The position numbers and the translations under genes are program-made. Positions 1-4,688 of a stretch of DNA of 5,770 nucleotides are shown piece after piece; the stretch's first letter is position 1, and each line of letters starts with the position of its first letter. The notes under the pieces were generated by a model. It ran no database searches. It saw nothing but the letters and a program-made list of their open reading frames with translations, and was not told the origin of the DNA. This DNA comes from Candidatus Bathyarchaeota archaeon. GTDB lineage: Archaea > Thermoproteota > Bathyarchaeia > TCS64. The stretch is from contig JAEHCT010000100.1 in NCBI GenBank assembly GCA_020697635.1, positions 1 to 5,770 of the forward strand, given 5' to 3'.

Positions 1-2
1 AG

Positions 3-86
3 GGTACGGTAAACCATATGGATCAGAAGAGGCTGGACGAGGTAGCTGAAAACCTTAGAAAACACTGGCCGCTGAGCCTATTATAG
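3..86 (+). CDS. Possible C-terminal tail of a gene running off the left edge
   Basis: One frame is open from the left edge to a TAG stop at 84-86 and encodes 27 residues ending in a charged, probably helical segment (DEVAENLRKHWPLSLL). It has the look of a protein's C-terminal helix: alternating charged and hydrophobic residues and no low-complexity sequence. An internal ATG at 18-20 would give only 22 residues. The stop overlaps the stop of the convergent DUF116 gene by a few bases, a common arrangement in compact genomes. The fragment is too short to name a family, and chance openness over 84 bases is quite possible. The other two forward frames close within 50 bases. Confidence 0.3.
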   Translation, partial: GTVNHMDQKRLDEVAENLRKHWPLSLL

Positions 87-695
87 GAGCCTTTCGAGGC
101 TCTTCATGTTGAACGTGGTACCCGCGCACCCATTCTTCAGGAGGCTAAGCGCCTTGATGGGCTTTTCTATCTCGTTAAGTATCTGGTAGGATAGCTTGAT
201 TTCGTCGCCGCAAGCGACCCCAACTATCGCGTCGTAGTTGTTTTCCCGGAATATCTTTGTTATACAGGAGCCGCCTGGTAACACGTAGACATCGTAGCCC
301 ATTTCCTCGCCCCGGGTTACGGCCTGGTTGACGAGACAGTCTTCGCTGCAGTGGGCGCAGACAAATGAGGGGGAACCCGCCTCGAAAGACGCCTTACACC
401 TGTGATCCATATATTTCCGGGAACAGTGGGGTAACAGCAGCGTCTTACTCTCCGCCTTATCGAACTCGTCGCTCTCAACGAGGTTCCTAGTCTGGATGGT
501 GAGAAGATCCTCGATGAGGGTTATGGAGTCGGTGACGTTAAGGCCGGTCAGTTCGTCTACGTTGAACTTCTTCACAATGTATCGGGCTACATCCCCCACC
601 TTGAGATGGAGCTCCATGCTCTGGGTCATGGTCGCTAACTCCTTGAAGAAAGACTGTGATATATTCGTCAGGTCGAAGTTGAAGCTATATGGCAT
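81..695 (-). CDS. DUF116 family cysteine-rich protein
   Basis: A 204-residue protein that I recognise as DUF116 (COG1852-like), a family of unknown biochemical function found mostly in anaerobic archaea and bacteria. Residues 1-80 form a mostly helical N-terminal region. The conserved core holds eight cysteines: C91 (LPHC), C100, a C113-x2-C116-x3-C120 cluster, C144 in PGGSC, C162 in GVACGDE and C190 in KNGC. This pattern suggests metal or Fe-S binding, which is inference. The alternating strand/helix pattern from 85 onward (TLLLPHC, YDVYVLPGG, YDAIVGVAC) looks Rossmann-like. There is no signal peptide or membrane segment. ATG at 693-695 is chosen because a TATA element (719-726) lies about 27 bases upstream, which predicts a leaderless transcript. 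GC counted over 121-300 is about 52%, clearly lower than the permease gene (about 64%), so its history or expression class may differ. The family call is fairly sure; the function is unknown. Confidence 0.85.
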   Translation of the reverse strand: MPYSFNFDLTNISQSFFKELATMTQSMELHLKVGDVARYIVKKFNVDELTGLNVTDSITLIEDLLTIQTRNLVESDEFDKAESKTLLLPHCSRKYMDHRCKASFEAGSPSFVCAHCSEDCLVNQAVTRGEEMGYDVYVLPGGSCITKIFRENNYDAIVGVACGDEIKLSYQILNEIEKPIKALSLLKNGCAGTTFNMKSLERLL

Positions 696-823
696 CCCAC
701 TTTTATGGGGGCAGAGGCTATAAATATTTGTGTGAATTTAACTATTTTTAATCACAGCTAAAACTTTCTAATCATTCTAAATGTATCAAAAGTCTTTTCT
801 GAACACGTGGAGTCCATTGCACC
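696..823. promoter_or_regulatory. AT-rich divergent promoter region (DUF116 / cyclotransferase)
   Basis: This 128-bp spacer separates two divergent genes and is clearly more AT-rich than its surroundings. It holds the TATA box of the leftward gene. The rightward promoter is less clear: the segment around 743-750 (TTTTTAAT-like) could be a box A giving a leader of roughly 50 bases. A GTGGAG at 807-812, 11 bases before the ATG, could then be a weak ribosome-binding site, the only one seen in this window. An 11-bp palindrome AAAAGTCTTTT sits at 788-798. TTCTAA occurs twice at a 9-bp period (766-771, 775-780). Confidence 0.4.
719..726 (-). promoter_or_regulatory. TATA box of the DUF116 gene
   Basis: On the minus strand the element reads TATTTATA. 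Its centre is about 27 bases from the ATG at 695, so transcription is predicted to begin at or within a base or two of the start codon. No Shine-Dalgarno sequence lies between them, which fits a leaderless mRNA. Confidence 0.6.
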
Positions 824-1270
824 ATGCTGTACTTCACCTACGGCAGCTTCATGGACATCGACAACCTGAGGAAGCACGCGCCCTCGGCGAAGTTCGTCTG
901 CAAGGCGTTGATACCCAACTGGGAGGTCCAGTTCAACTACTATAGCAAGAACTACCGGGGAGGCGTCACAGGCATCGAACCCGCCCTCAACAGGCTCGTC
1001 AGGGGGGCCGTCTACGAGATACCGCCAGACGAGATGGAGCACCTCGACACCATCGAGGGAATCCCACAGGGAACCTACTACAGGCACCCCATAATGGTGG
1101 TCTCCGAGGCGGGGGAGCCCATGCTCGCCCACGTCTACCGCACCACCAACCCCCGCGGCCCCTTCAAACCGACGGAGCGTTACCTACGGTACATGGTGGA
1201 CGGAGCCAAGTCCCTGGGGCTACCGCCAGAGTACATCGCTAAGTTCGAGGAACAAGAGACGGTAGACTAG
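824..1270 (+). CDS. Gamma-glutamylcyclotransferase-like (GGCT/AIG2 fold) protein
   Basis: A 148-residue protein of the GGCT-like (AIG2/BtrG) superfamily, whose studied members cyclise gamma-glutamyl groups to 5-oxoproline and release the attached amine. The hallmarks are visible: the N-terminal LYFTYGSF (residues 2-9, the YGSN-like oxyanion loop, with F in place of the usual N), the GAVYEIPPDEMEHLDTIEG segment (61-79) in which E78 matches the catalytic Glu of the DxxEG motif, and the following YYRHPIMVV strand (85-93). Length is normal for a single-domain member. The C-terminal helix (114-142) contains LGLPPEYIAKFEE. There is no signal peptide, so the protein is probably cytosolic. The substrate cannot be told from sequence; archaeal members need not act on glutathione intermediates. 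ATG at 824 is the only good start and lies 11 bases after a GTGGAG. The next gene starts 58 bases downstream with its own TATA element. Confidence 0.9.
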   Translation: MLYFTYGSFMDIDNLRKHAPSAKFVCKALIPNWEVQFNYYSKNYRGGVTGIEPALNRLVRGAVYEIPPDEMEHLDTIEGIPQGTYYRHPIMVVSEAGEPMLAHVYRTTNPRGPFKPTERYLRYMVDGAKSLGLPPEYIAKFEEQETVD

Positions 1271-1292
1271 CCAAGCGTAAGCGAAGAACCTC

Positions 1293-1298
1293 TTTAAA
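1293..1298 (+). promoter_or_regulatory. TATA box of the flavodoxin gene
   Basis: TTTAAA is centred about 34 bases before the TTG start at 1329, which predicts a transcription start near 1321 and a leader of under 10 bases. A purine-rich stretch just upstream (GCGAAGAA at 1281-1288) could serve as the BRE. The box lies in a 58-bp spacer and argues that this gene can be transcribed separately from the cyclotransferase gene. Confidence 0.5.
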
Positions 1299-1323
1299 CA
1301 GGCCTCGGCTGTTTCAACTTGAA
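1296..1323. promoter_or_regulatory. Overlapping inverted repeats between TATA box and start (candidate operator)
   Basis: AAACAG (1296-1301) and CTGTTT (1309-1314) form a perfect 6-bp inverted repeat with a 7-bp spacer, overlapping the downstream half of the TATA element. It abuts TTCAACTTGAA (1313-1323), an 11-bp palindrome on the predicted transcription start. The position suits a repressor site, or the first repeat could be a weak terminator hairpin for the upstream gene. Both readings are inference from symmetry and position only. Confidence 0.25.
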
Positions 1324-1328
1324 CAGAG

Positions 1329-1856
1329 TTGAAGGCGCTAGTCGTCTACGGTACCCGCTGGGGAGGCACCGCGGGGGTCGCCGAGAGGATCGGCGACACC
1401 CTAAGACGTGAAGACTACACGGTCGACGTGGTCGACGCCAAGGACCGTCCGCCCAGCCCGGACGCCTACGACCTCGTCATAGTCGGCAGCGGCATAAGCG
1501 CGGGCAGATGGACCAAGGAAGCCACCCGCTACCTCAAGAAGAACAGCGTCTCCCTCAGAGAGAGACGGACAGCCCTCTTCGTCAGCTGCGGGGCAGGCGG
1601 AGACGAGGAGCTCAGAGAACAGGGGAGGCAGGACTTCCTTGTCAGGGTCGCCGAGAAGAACGGCCTGAGCCCCGTCATCTTCGGGCTCTTCGGCGGATTA
1701 TACGACTTCACAAAGAGCCACGGCCTCTTCGGCAACATCATGCTCAACGTCGCCAAGAAGGAACTCCAAGAGAAGGGCGTCGACACCAGTAAGCCCTACG
1801 ACTTCCGCGACTGGACACAGATCGAGGCGTGGACCCGGGAGATCGCAGAAGGCTGA
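1329..1856 (+). CDS. Flavodoxin-domain protein (HemG-like, flavodoxin_5 type)
   Basis: A 175-residue single-domain flavodoxin that would bind FMN and shuttle electrons in the cytosol. The phosphate-binding loop is plain: VYGTRWGGTAGVAERI (residues 6-21), with T9 and T14 matching the T/S-x-T-x-x-T pattern of the family. The second FMN loop region is VGSGISAGRW (52-61), followed by SCGAGGDEE (86-94), FGGLYDFTKSHG (121-132) and a C-terminal RDWTQIEAW (160-168). This layout, including the terminal D-x-R-D-W-like box, matches the flavodoxin_5 group that includes bacterial protoporphyrinogen oxidase HemG. No heme-synthesis genes are nearby, so a heme role is not supported and a general redox role is more likely. 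The start is TTG at 1329-1331: no ATG fits, the hydrophobic first strand KALVVYG follows at once, and the TATA box predicts transcription from about 1321. It is separated by 68 bp from the permease gene. Confidence 0.9.
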   Translation: MKALVVYGTRWGGTAGVAERIGDTLRREDYTVDVVDAKDRPPSPDAYDLVIVGSGISAGRWTKEATRYLKKNSVSLRERRTALFVSCGAGGDEELREQGRQDFLVRVAEKNGLSPVIFGLFGGLYDFTKSHGLFGNIMLNVAKKELQEKGVDTSKPYDFRDWTQIEAWTREIAEG

Positions 1857-1858
1857 TG

Positions 1859-1882
1859 CTAGGCATATCTTCCACTAGGCAT
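1859..1882 (+). repeat. Tandem 8-bp direct repeat CTAGGCAT upstream of the permease promoter
   Basis: CTAGGCAT occurs exactly twice, at 1859-1866 and 1875-1882, with a 16-bp period. The second copy ends 10 bp before the TATA element of the permease gene. Paired direct repeats just upstream of BRE/TATA are a usual arrangement for archaeal activator sites. That role is inference; the repetition itself is exact. Confidence 0.4.
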
Positions 1883-1892
1883 TAACATCCCG

Positions 1893-1899
1893 TTTATAT
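1893..1899 (+). promoter_or_regulatory. TATA box of the ABC permease gene
   Basis: TTTATAT is centred near 1896, about 29 bases before the TTG start at 1925. Transcription would start near 1922, giving a leader of only a few bases. No Shine-Dalgarno sequence is seen. Together with the 68-bp gap this shows the permease gene is probably transcribed on its own rather than only by read-through. Confidence 0.65.
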
Positions 1900-1924
1900 C
1901 CCACTCTACGCATTTCTCCCTGAG

Positions 1925-3118
1925 TTGAAGCTCTGGGACATCCTCGTCACCGCCGTAAACGGCCTCAACGAGCGCAAGTTCAGGCTCGGCCTCAACGTCC
2001 TAGGCATACTCATAGGCATCGCCGCCGTCACGGGCCTCGTAAGCATAACCCAGGGCCTCACCGAGGAGGTGGGCGGCCAGCTCGAGATGTTCGGGTCCAA
2101 CAACGTCATGGTCGTACCCTTCAGGGTCCAGCCGGGCCGCGGACTCGTCGGAGAGGCCTTCAACTGGCGCGACATCCAGATCCTGGAGAAGACGCCCCAC
2201 GTCAGGTACCTGAGCCCCATCGTCGGCAGCAAGCTCGCGAGCTACAACGTACGCGGCGAGATCTATGTCTGCAACGTCTTCGGCGCCGAGCCCATCTACT
2301 TCGACATATTCAACTACTATGAGATGGCTGACGGCAGGGCCCTCGTCCAGAGCGACAAGGCCGCCGTCGTCCTAGGCCACATCGTCGCCAACCCCCCGGA
2401 CCTGGATAAGCCCGCCTACGAGGTCGGGGACAGGATCACCCTCACCTTCATGGTCAGGAGCCAGGAGAAGAAGGTGACCCTAAGGGTCGTCGGCGTCATG
2501 GAGGAGGTGGGAGGCACCTTCGGCAGCGAGGACGACAACAGCGTCGTCATCCCCTTCAGGGAGGCCCAGCAGATCTTCGAGTCAGGCAGCAGCGTCGACT
2601 ACGTCGCCCTCACCGTGGACACCGTCGATAACGTTGACGCCGTCGTGGAGCACATCGAGGACGAGTTCGGCGACGACATCATGGTCATGAGCTTCGAGAT
2701 GGTCCAAGAGCAGGTGGGCCAGGTACTGGGCACCCTCGAGGCGGTGCTCGGCGGCATAGCGGCCATCAGCCTCATAGTGGCGGGGGTAGGCATCGTCAAC
2801 ACCATGACCATAAGCGTCATGGAGCGGACACGCGAGATAGGCATCCTCAAGGCCATAGGCGGCAAGAGCAGCGACGTCCTCTACCTCTTCCTCAGCGAAG
2901 CCACCATAACGGGCATCATGGGCGGCGTCATAGGCGCAGCCTTTGGGTTCCTGCTCGGCAGGATCGTCGGCGACTACATTGGGCTCCCCGTCTCCACGTC
3001 GCCAGTCCTCGGCTTAGCCGTCGTCGGGTTCGCCATGATAACCTCCGTCCTCGCCGGCCTCTACCCGGCGTGGAGAGCCGCCGGCATGAACCCCGTCGAC
3101 GCCCTCAGGTACGAGTAA
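1925..3118 (+). CDS. MacB/FtsX-type ABC transporter permease
   Basis: A 397-residue membrane protein with the full MacB-like permease layout. A short cytosolic N-terminal helix (1-20) precedes membrane segment 1 (about 22-43, LGLNVLGILIGIAAVTGLVS). Next is a roughly 220-residue extracytoplasmic core domain (about 44-268, MacB_PCD type). The FtsX domain follows with three membrane segments (about 274-297, 319-348, 359-381). The cytosolic loop VMERTREIGILKAIGG (298-313) is the coupling-helix signature of the family. The C-terminus LYPAWRAAGMNPVDALRYE (379-397) is its usual end. MacB-type systems use ATP hydrolysis to transmit motion across the membrane, exporting or extracting peptides, lipids or lipoproteins; the substrate here is unknown. 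The ATPase partner is not fused and not in the window: the upstream gene is a flavodoxin and the downstream gene is convergent. TTG at 1925 is chosen from TATA position and family length. Codon use is strongly GC-rich (about 64% over 2041-2220). Confidence 0.95.
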   Translation: MKLWDILVTAVNGLNERKFRLGLNVLGILIGIAAVTGLVSITQGLTEEVGGQLEMFGSNNVMVVPFRVQPGRGLVGEAFNWRDIQILEKTPHVRYLSPIVGSKLASYNVRGEIYVCNVFGAEPIYFDIFNYYEMADGRALVQSDKAAVVLGHIVANPPDLDKPAYEVGDRITLTFMVRSQEKKVTLRVVGVMEEVGGTFGSEDDNSVVIPFREAQQIFESGSSVDYVALTVDTVDNVDAVVEHIEDEFGDDIMVMSFEMVQEQVGQVLGTLEAVLGGIAAISLIVAGVGIVNTMTISVMERTREIGILKAIGGKSSDVLYLFLSEATITGIMGGVIGAAFGFLLGRIVGDYIGLPVSTSPVLGLAVVGFAMITSVLAGLYPAWRAAGMNPVDALRYE

Positions 3119-3145
3119 AGGGGGACGGCGTGAAGCCGGCCCTAA

Positions 3146-3161
3146 ACAAGGCAAAACTTGT
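3146..3161. terminator. Small hairpin in the convergent spacer, possible terminator
   Basis: ACAAG (3146-3150) and CTTGT (3157-3161) pair around a 6-base A-rich loop in the 79-bp gap between the converging permease and regulator genes. On the minus strand the segment is T-rich (AAGTTTTG, then TTGTTT), which could help end the regulator transcript. The stem is short, so this is only a candidate. No T-rich tract follows the permease gene on the plus strand. Confidence 0.2.
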
Positions 3162-3197
3162 GCACCGGAGACAGACGACGCCTCAAGAAGGCCTCAG

Positions 3198-3923
3198 CTA
3201 CCCGGTGCTCTCGTAAAGGTCCACCAGCACCTCAACAAGCTCGTCCTCGGTCTCCAGCCCCGACACCGCCAGCGGTATGCCCTCGTGGGTCGCCAGCTGG
3301 ATCGCCAGCGGGTCCAGCTCCCCCGTCAAACCGTGGAGCACGATGACCCTGGGCTTGAAGGGGCTGATCTTCACGGCGATCATGGGCGACCTGCCCCGGC
3401 TGACGCCGCTGAACACCAACGCCCTCTCGCTGGTGGTGCCGAAGATCCTGTAGAAGTCGAGGCCGCTGAGCATCTGTATCGCCTTGATGCTATCCACGAT
3501 GGTGTACCCGAACACGTTCTGGCCCAGCCGCTCATGCCCAGCGTAGACCGTCCCCTCGACGGCCTCCACTATCTCCGCGACGCTCACGGGGGCCATGAAC
3601 TCCCGGATGTCGATGAACATGTCGCTGGGGTCGAGGGTGATGCGTGATAGCTGCCTGATGTACTGGCCACCCTTCGACTCGTCGATGTCCAGCAGCGCCC
3701 CAACGTACCGTTTGATGAAGCCGCTGCCCGGGCTGCGTCGGCGCCCCGTCTCGTAGTCGCTGACCACTGAAGGCGACAGCTCCAGTATGCCCGCCAACTC
3801 TATCTGTGTGACCCCGAGGAGCCCCCTCCACTTACGCATGGTCTTCCCCGGGCTAGGCGACAACACTATCTCGCCCGCTATCCGCTTCGCCAGGGTGTCA
3901 CGGGTCGGGCTGTAGTTGGACAT
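3198..3923 (-). CDS. Archaeal HTH (Cro/C1-type) transcriptional regulator, COG1709-like
   Basis: A 241-residue regulator. A leading segment (residues 11-35, LAKRIAGEIVLSPSPGKTMRKW with P25-G26-K27) is characteristic of an archaeal regulator group I recognise as COG1709-like. It runs into an XRE/Cro-C1 helix-turn-helix: positioning helix TQIELAGILEL (39-49), recognition helix PSVVSDYETGRR (51-62), then SPGSGFIKRYVGALLDID (64-81). The remaining 150 residues form a conserved C-terminal domain with strand-rich segments (ALVFSG 168-173, MIAVKISPF 181-189, RVIVLHGL 192-199, IPLAVSG 216-222), probably for ligand binding or oligomerisation; the ligand is unknown. ATG at 3921-3923 is chosen because a TATA-like element (3950-3957) lies about 30 bases upstream. 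The gene is divergent from the SOUL-family gene, so it may regulate itself and that neighbour (inference). Confidence 0.9.
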   Translation of the reverse strand: MSNYSPTRDTLAKRIAGEIVLSPSPGKTMRKWRGLLGVTQIELAGILELSPSVVSDYETGRRRSPGSGFIKRYVGALLDIDESKGGQYIRQLSRITLDPSDMFIDIREFMAPVSVAEIVEAVEGTVYAGHERLGQNVFGYTIVDSIKAIQMLSGLDFYRIFGTTSERALVFSGVSRGRSPMIAVKISPFKPRVIVLHGLTGELDPLAIQLATHEGIPLAVSGLETEDELVEVLVDLYESTG

Positions 3924-3949
3924 ATCTTCATAAAGAGAAGTGTTCAGCG

Positions 3950-3957
3950 TAATAAAA
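3950..3957 (-). promoter_or_regulatory. TATA box of the HTH regulator gene
   Basis: On the minus strand the element reads TTTTATTA, centred about 30 bases before the ATG at 3923. It predicts a leader of about 4 bases. AAGTGTT at 3938-3944 lies between the box and the start codon and matches the core of the palindrome at 3991-4004, so it may be a second regulator contact point. Confidence 0.5.
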
Positions 3958-3990
3958 CCGACCTACTCGCGTCCAGCGTGCGGCGTCCGG

Positions 3991-4004
3991 TAAACAAGTG
4001 TTTA
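3991..4004. promoter_or_regulatory. 14-bp perfect palindrome, candidate operator for regulator/SOUL pair
   Basis: TAAACA-AG-TGTTTA is a perfect 6+2+6 inverted repeat in the 116-bp spacer between the divergent regulator and SOUL genes. It overlaps the weak TATA-like element of the SOUL gene (TTTAGTAAAG, 4001-4010). Its core AAGTGTT recurs at 3938-3944 inside the regulator's own promoter. A dimeric Cro/C1-type protein typically binds such a site, and the position would allow repression of the SOUL gene. The symmetry is seen directly; the binding is inferred. Confidence 0.45.
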
Positions 4005-4010
4005 GTAAAG
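4001..4010 (+). promoter_or_regulatory. Weak TATA-like element of the SOUL gene
   Basis: TTTAGTAAAG is centred about 34 bases before the ATG at 4040, predicting transcription from about 4031 and a leader of about 9 bases. It deviates from the archaeal consensus by the internal G, and no better box is visible. The upstream GTG at 3998 has only GC-rich sequence where a TATA box should be, which supports the ATG start. Confidence 0.35.
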
Positions 4011-4039
4011 GCTTTCACTGGCCGTTTTCATGTCTTCAC

Positions 4040-4561
4040 ATGGTTGAGCAGGCCAAGTACCTTGTAGTGGAGACTATTGGTAGAGTCGAGATAAGAAGGT
4101 ACCCGGAGATCGTTGTCGCCAAGGTTGAGGGCTACGCCGACGGCGGGTTCAACATACTCTTTCGGTTCATCTCCGGCGCCAACGTCAAGAAGACGAAGAT
4201 CGCCATGACGGCTCCCGTGATCTCCGAGCGAATCGCCATGACCGCGCCTGTGCTGTCGGACGATACGTCGATCGCCTTCGTGATGCCAGACAAGTACACG
4301 GTGGAGACAACCCCGGAGCCGTCGGACGAGCGAGTTAAGATAGTGAAGGTGCCTGAGAGGCTCGTCGCTGCGCTGAGGTTCTCCGGAAGATGGACACAGT
4401 CTAATTTCAGCTCTAAAACCAGGGAGCTGTTAGATGAAATGGAGAGGGAAGGCATCAGGATAAAGGGAGAGGTTTTCTCGATGAGGTACGACGGCCCGTT
4501 CAAGCCCTGGTTCATGCGGAGGAACGAGGTCGCGGTAGAGGTGGAGCCAAGAACCCCTTGA
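4040..4561 (+). CDS. SOUL heme-binding family protein
   Basis: A 173-residue SOUL/HBP-family protein. Eukaryotic members bind heme or porphyrin; prokaryotic members are mostly uncharacterised. Family marks, numbered from this start, are YLVVETIGRVEIRRYPEIVVAKVEG (7-31, the 'E-R-Y' N-terminal strand pair), FNILFRFISGANVKKTKIAMTAPV (37-60, the N-x-K-IAMTAPV block), a second copy of IAMTAPV at 65-71, and a C-terminal FKPWFMRRNEVAVEV (154-168, the P-W-RRNEV box). The two IAMTAPV copies come from two adjacent 11-residue units (K53-E63, R64-D74). No signal peptide is present, so it is likely cytosolic. A longer reading from GTG at 3998 adds 14 residues without family similarity and lacks a promoter, so ATG at 4040 is preferred. 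Base composition falls along the gene (67% GC over 4201-4260, 43% over 4381-4440). Heme binding is not shown by sequence alone. Confidence 0.92.
   Translation: MVEQAKYLVVETIGRVEIRRYPEIVVAKVEGYADGGFNILFRFISGANVKKTKIAMTAPVISERIAMTAPVLSDDTSIAFVMPDKYTVETTPEPSDERVKIVKVPERLVAALRFSGRWTQSNFSSKTRELLDEMEREGIRIKGEVFSMRYDGPFKPWFMRRNEVAVEVEPRTP
4196..4261 (+). repeat. Tandem 33-bp coding repeat (KIAMTAPVISE / RIAMTAPVLSD)
   Basis: Two adjacent 11-codon units, 4196-4228 and 4229-4261, encode nearly the same peptide but differ at many third positions, so the duplication is old or held by selection at the protein level. A doubled IAMTAPV block is, to my knowledge, present in other prokaryotic SOUL proteins, so it is probably a family trait. 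Confidence 0.7.
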
Positions 4562-4611
4562 CCTTGCAGGTTTTGAGAAAAAAATTGTAGGGGAACGGGG
4601 GCGCAGACGTT

Positions 4612-4635
4612 CTCGGCCTTGGCGGCTACTCGGCC
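4612..4635 (+). repeat. Direct repeat CTCGGCC x2 upstream of the glycosylase promoter
   Basis: CTCGGCC occurs at 4612-4618 and 4629-4635, a 17-bp period, ending 16 bp before the TATA-like element of the downstream gene. It resembles in layout the paired repeat before the permease gene, but the words differ and GC-rich 7-mers recur easily by chance here. The rest of the 127-bp spacer holds an A-rich stretch at about 4576-4585 and nothing else recognisable. Confidence 0.2.
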
Positions 4636-4651
4636 ACAAGGGGAAGAGCGT

Positions 4652-4659
4652 CTAAATAC
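4652..4659 (+). promoter_or_regulatory. TATA box of the pyrimidine-dimer glycosylase gene
   Basis: CTAAATAC is centred about 33 bases before the ATG at 4689. It predicts transcription from about 4681 and a leader of about 8 bases. That start would lie downstream of the alternative GTG at 4662, so it favours the ATG. Confidence 0.5.
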
Positions 4660-4688
4660 TGGTGCGGGTGGGTAATCTTGCTGACGCC

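Noticed and set aside
758..1132. Open minus-strand frame of 124 codons opposite the cyclotransferase gene
   Set aside because: Its translation has no recognisable motif and is explained by the codon bias of the gene on the other strand; it also runs through the intergenic region.
1329..1856. Assignment of the flavodoxin as protoporphyrinogen oxidase HemG
   Set aside because: The domain type matches, but no heme-synthesis genes are near and archaeal members of this group are often general flavodoxins, so a gene symbol is not justified.
2599..2865. Open minus-strand frame within the permease gene
   Set aside because: Low-complexity Met/Thr/Ser-rich translation mirroring the GTC/ATC/GAC-rich codons of the permease.
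3998..4039. GTG start giving a 14-residue longer SOUL protein
   Set aside because: The added residues do not resemble a signal peptide or the family, and the place where a TATA box should lie is GC-rich. The palindrome and TATA-like element would then be inside the gene.
824..4561. A single operon or new system linking cyclotransferase, flavodoxin, permease, regulator and SOUL genes
   Set aside because: Gene orientations change, spacers are 58-128 bp and nearly every gene has its own promoter, so shared function is not supported beyond loose neighbourhood.
4662..4688. GTG start adding nine residues to the glycosylase
   Set aside because: An extension would cover the N-terminal amine needed for catalysis in this family, and the TATA box predicts transcription starting downstream of this codon.
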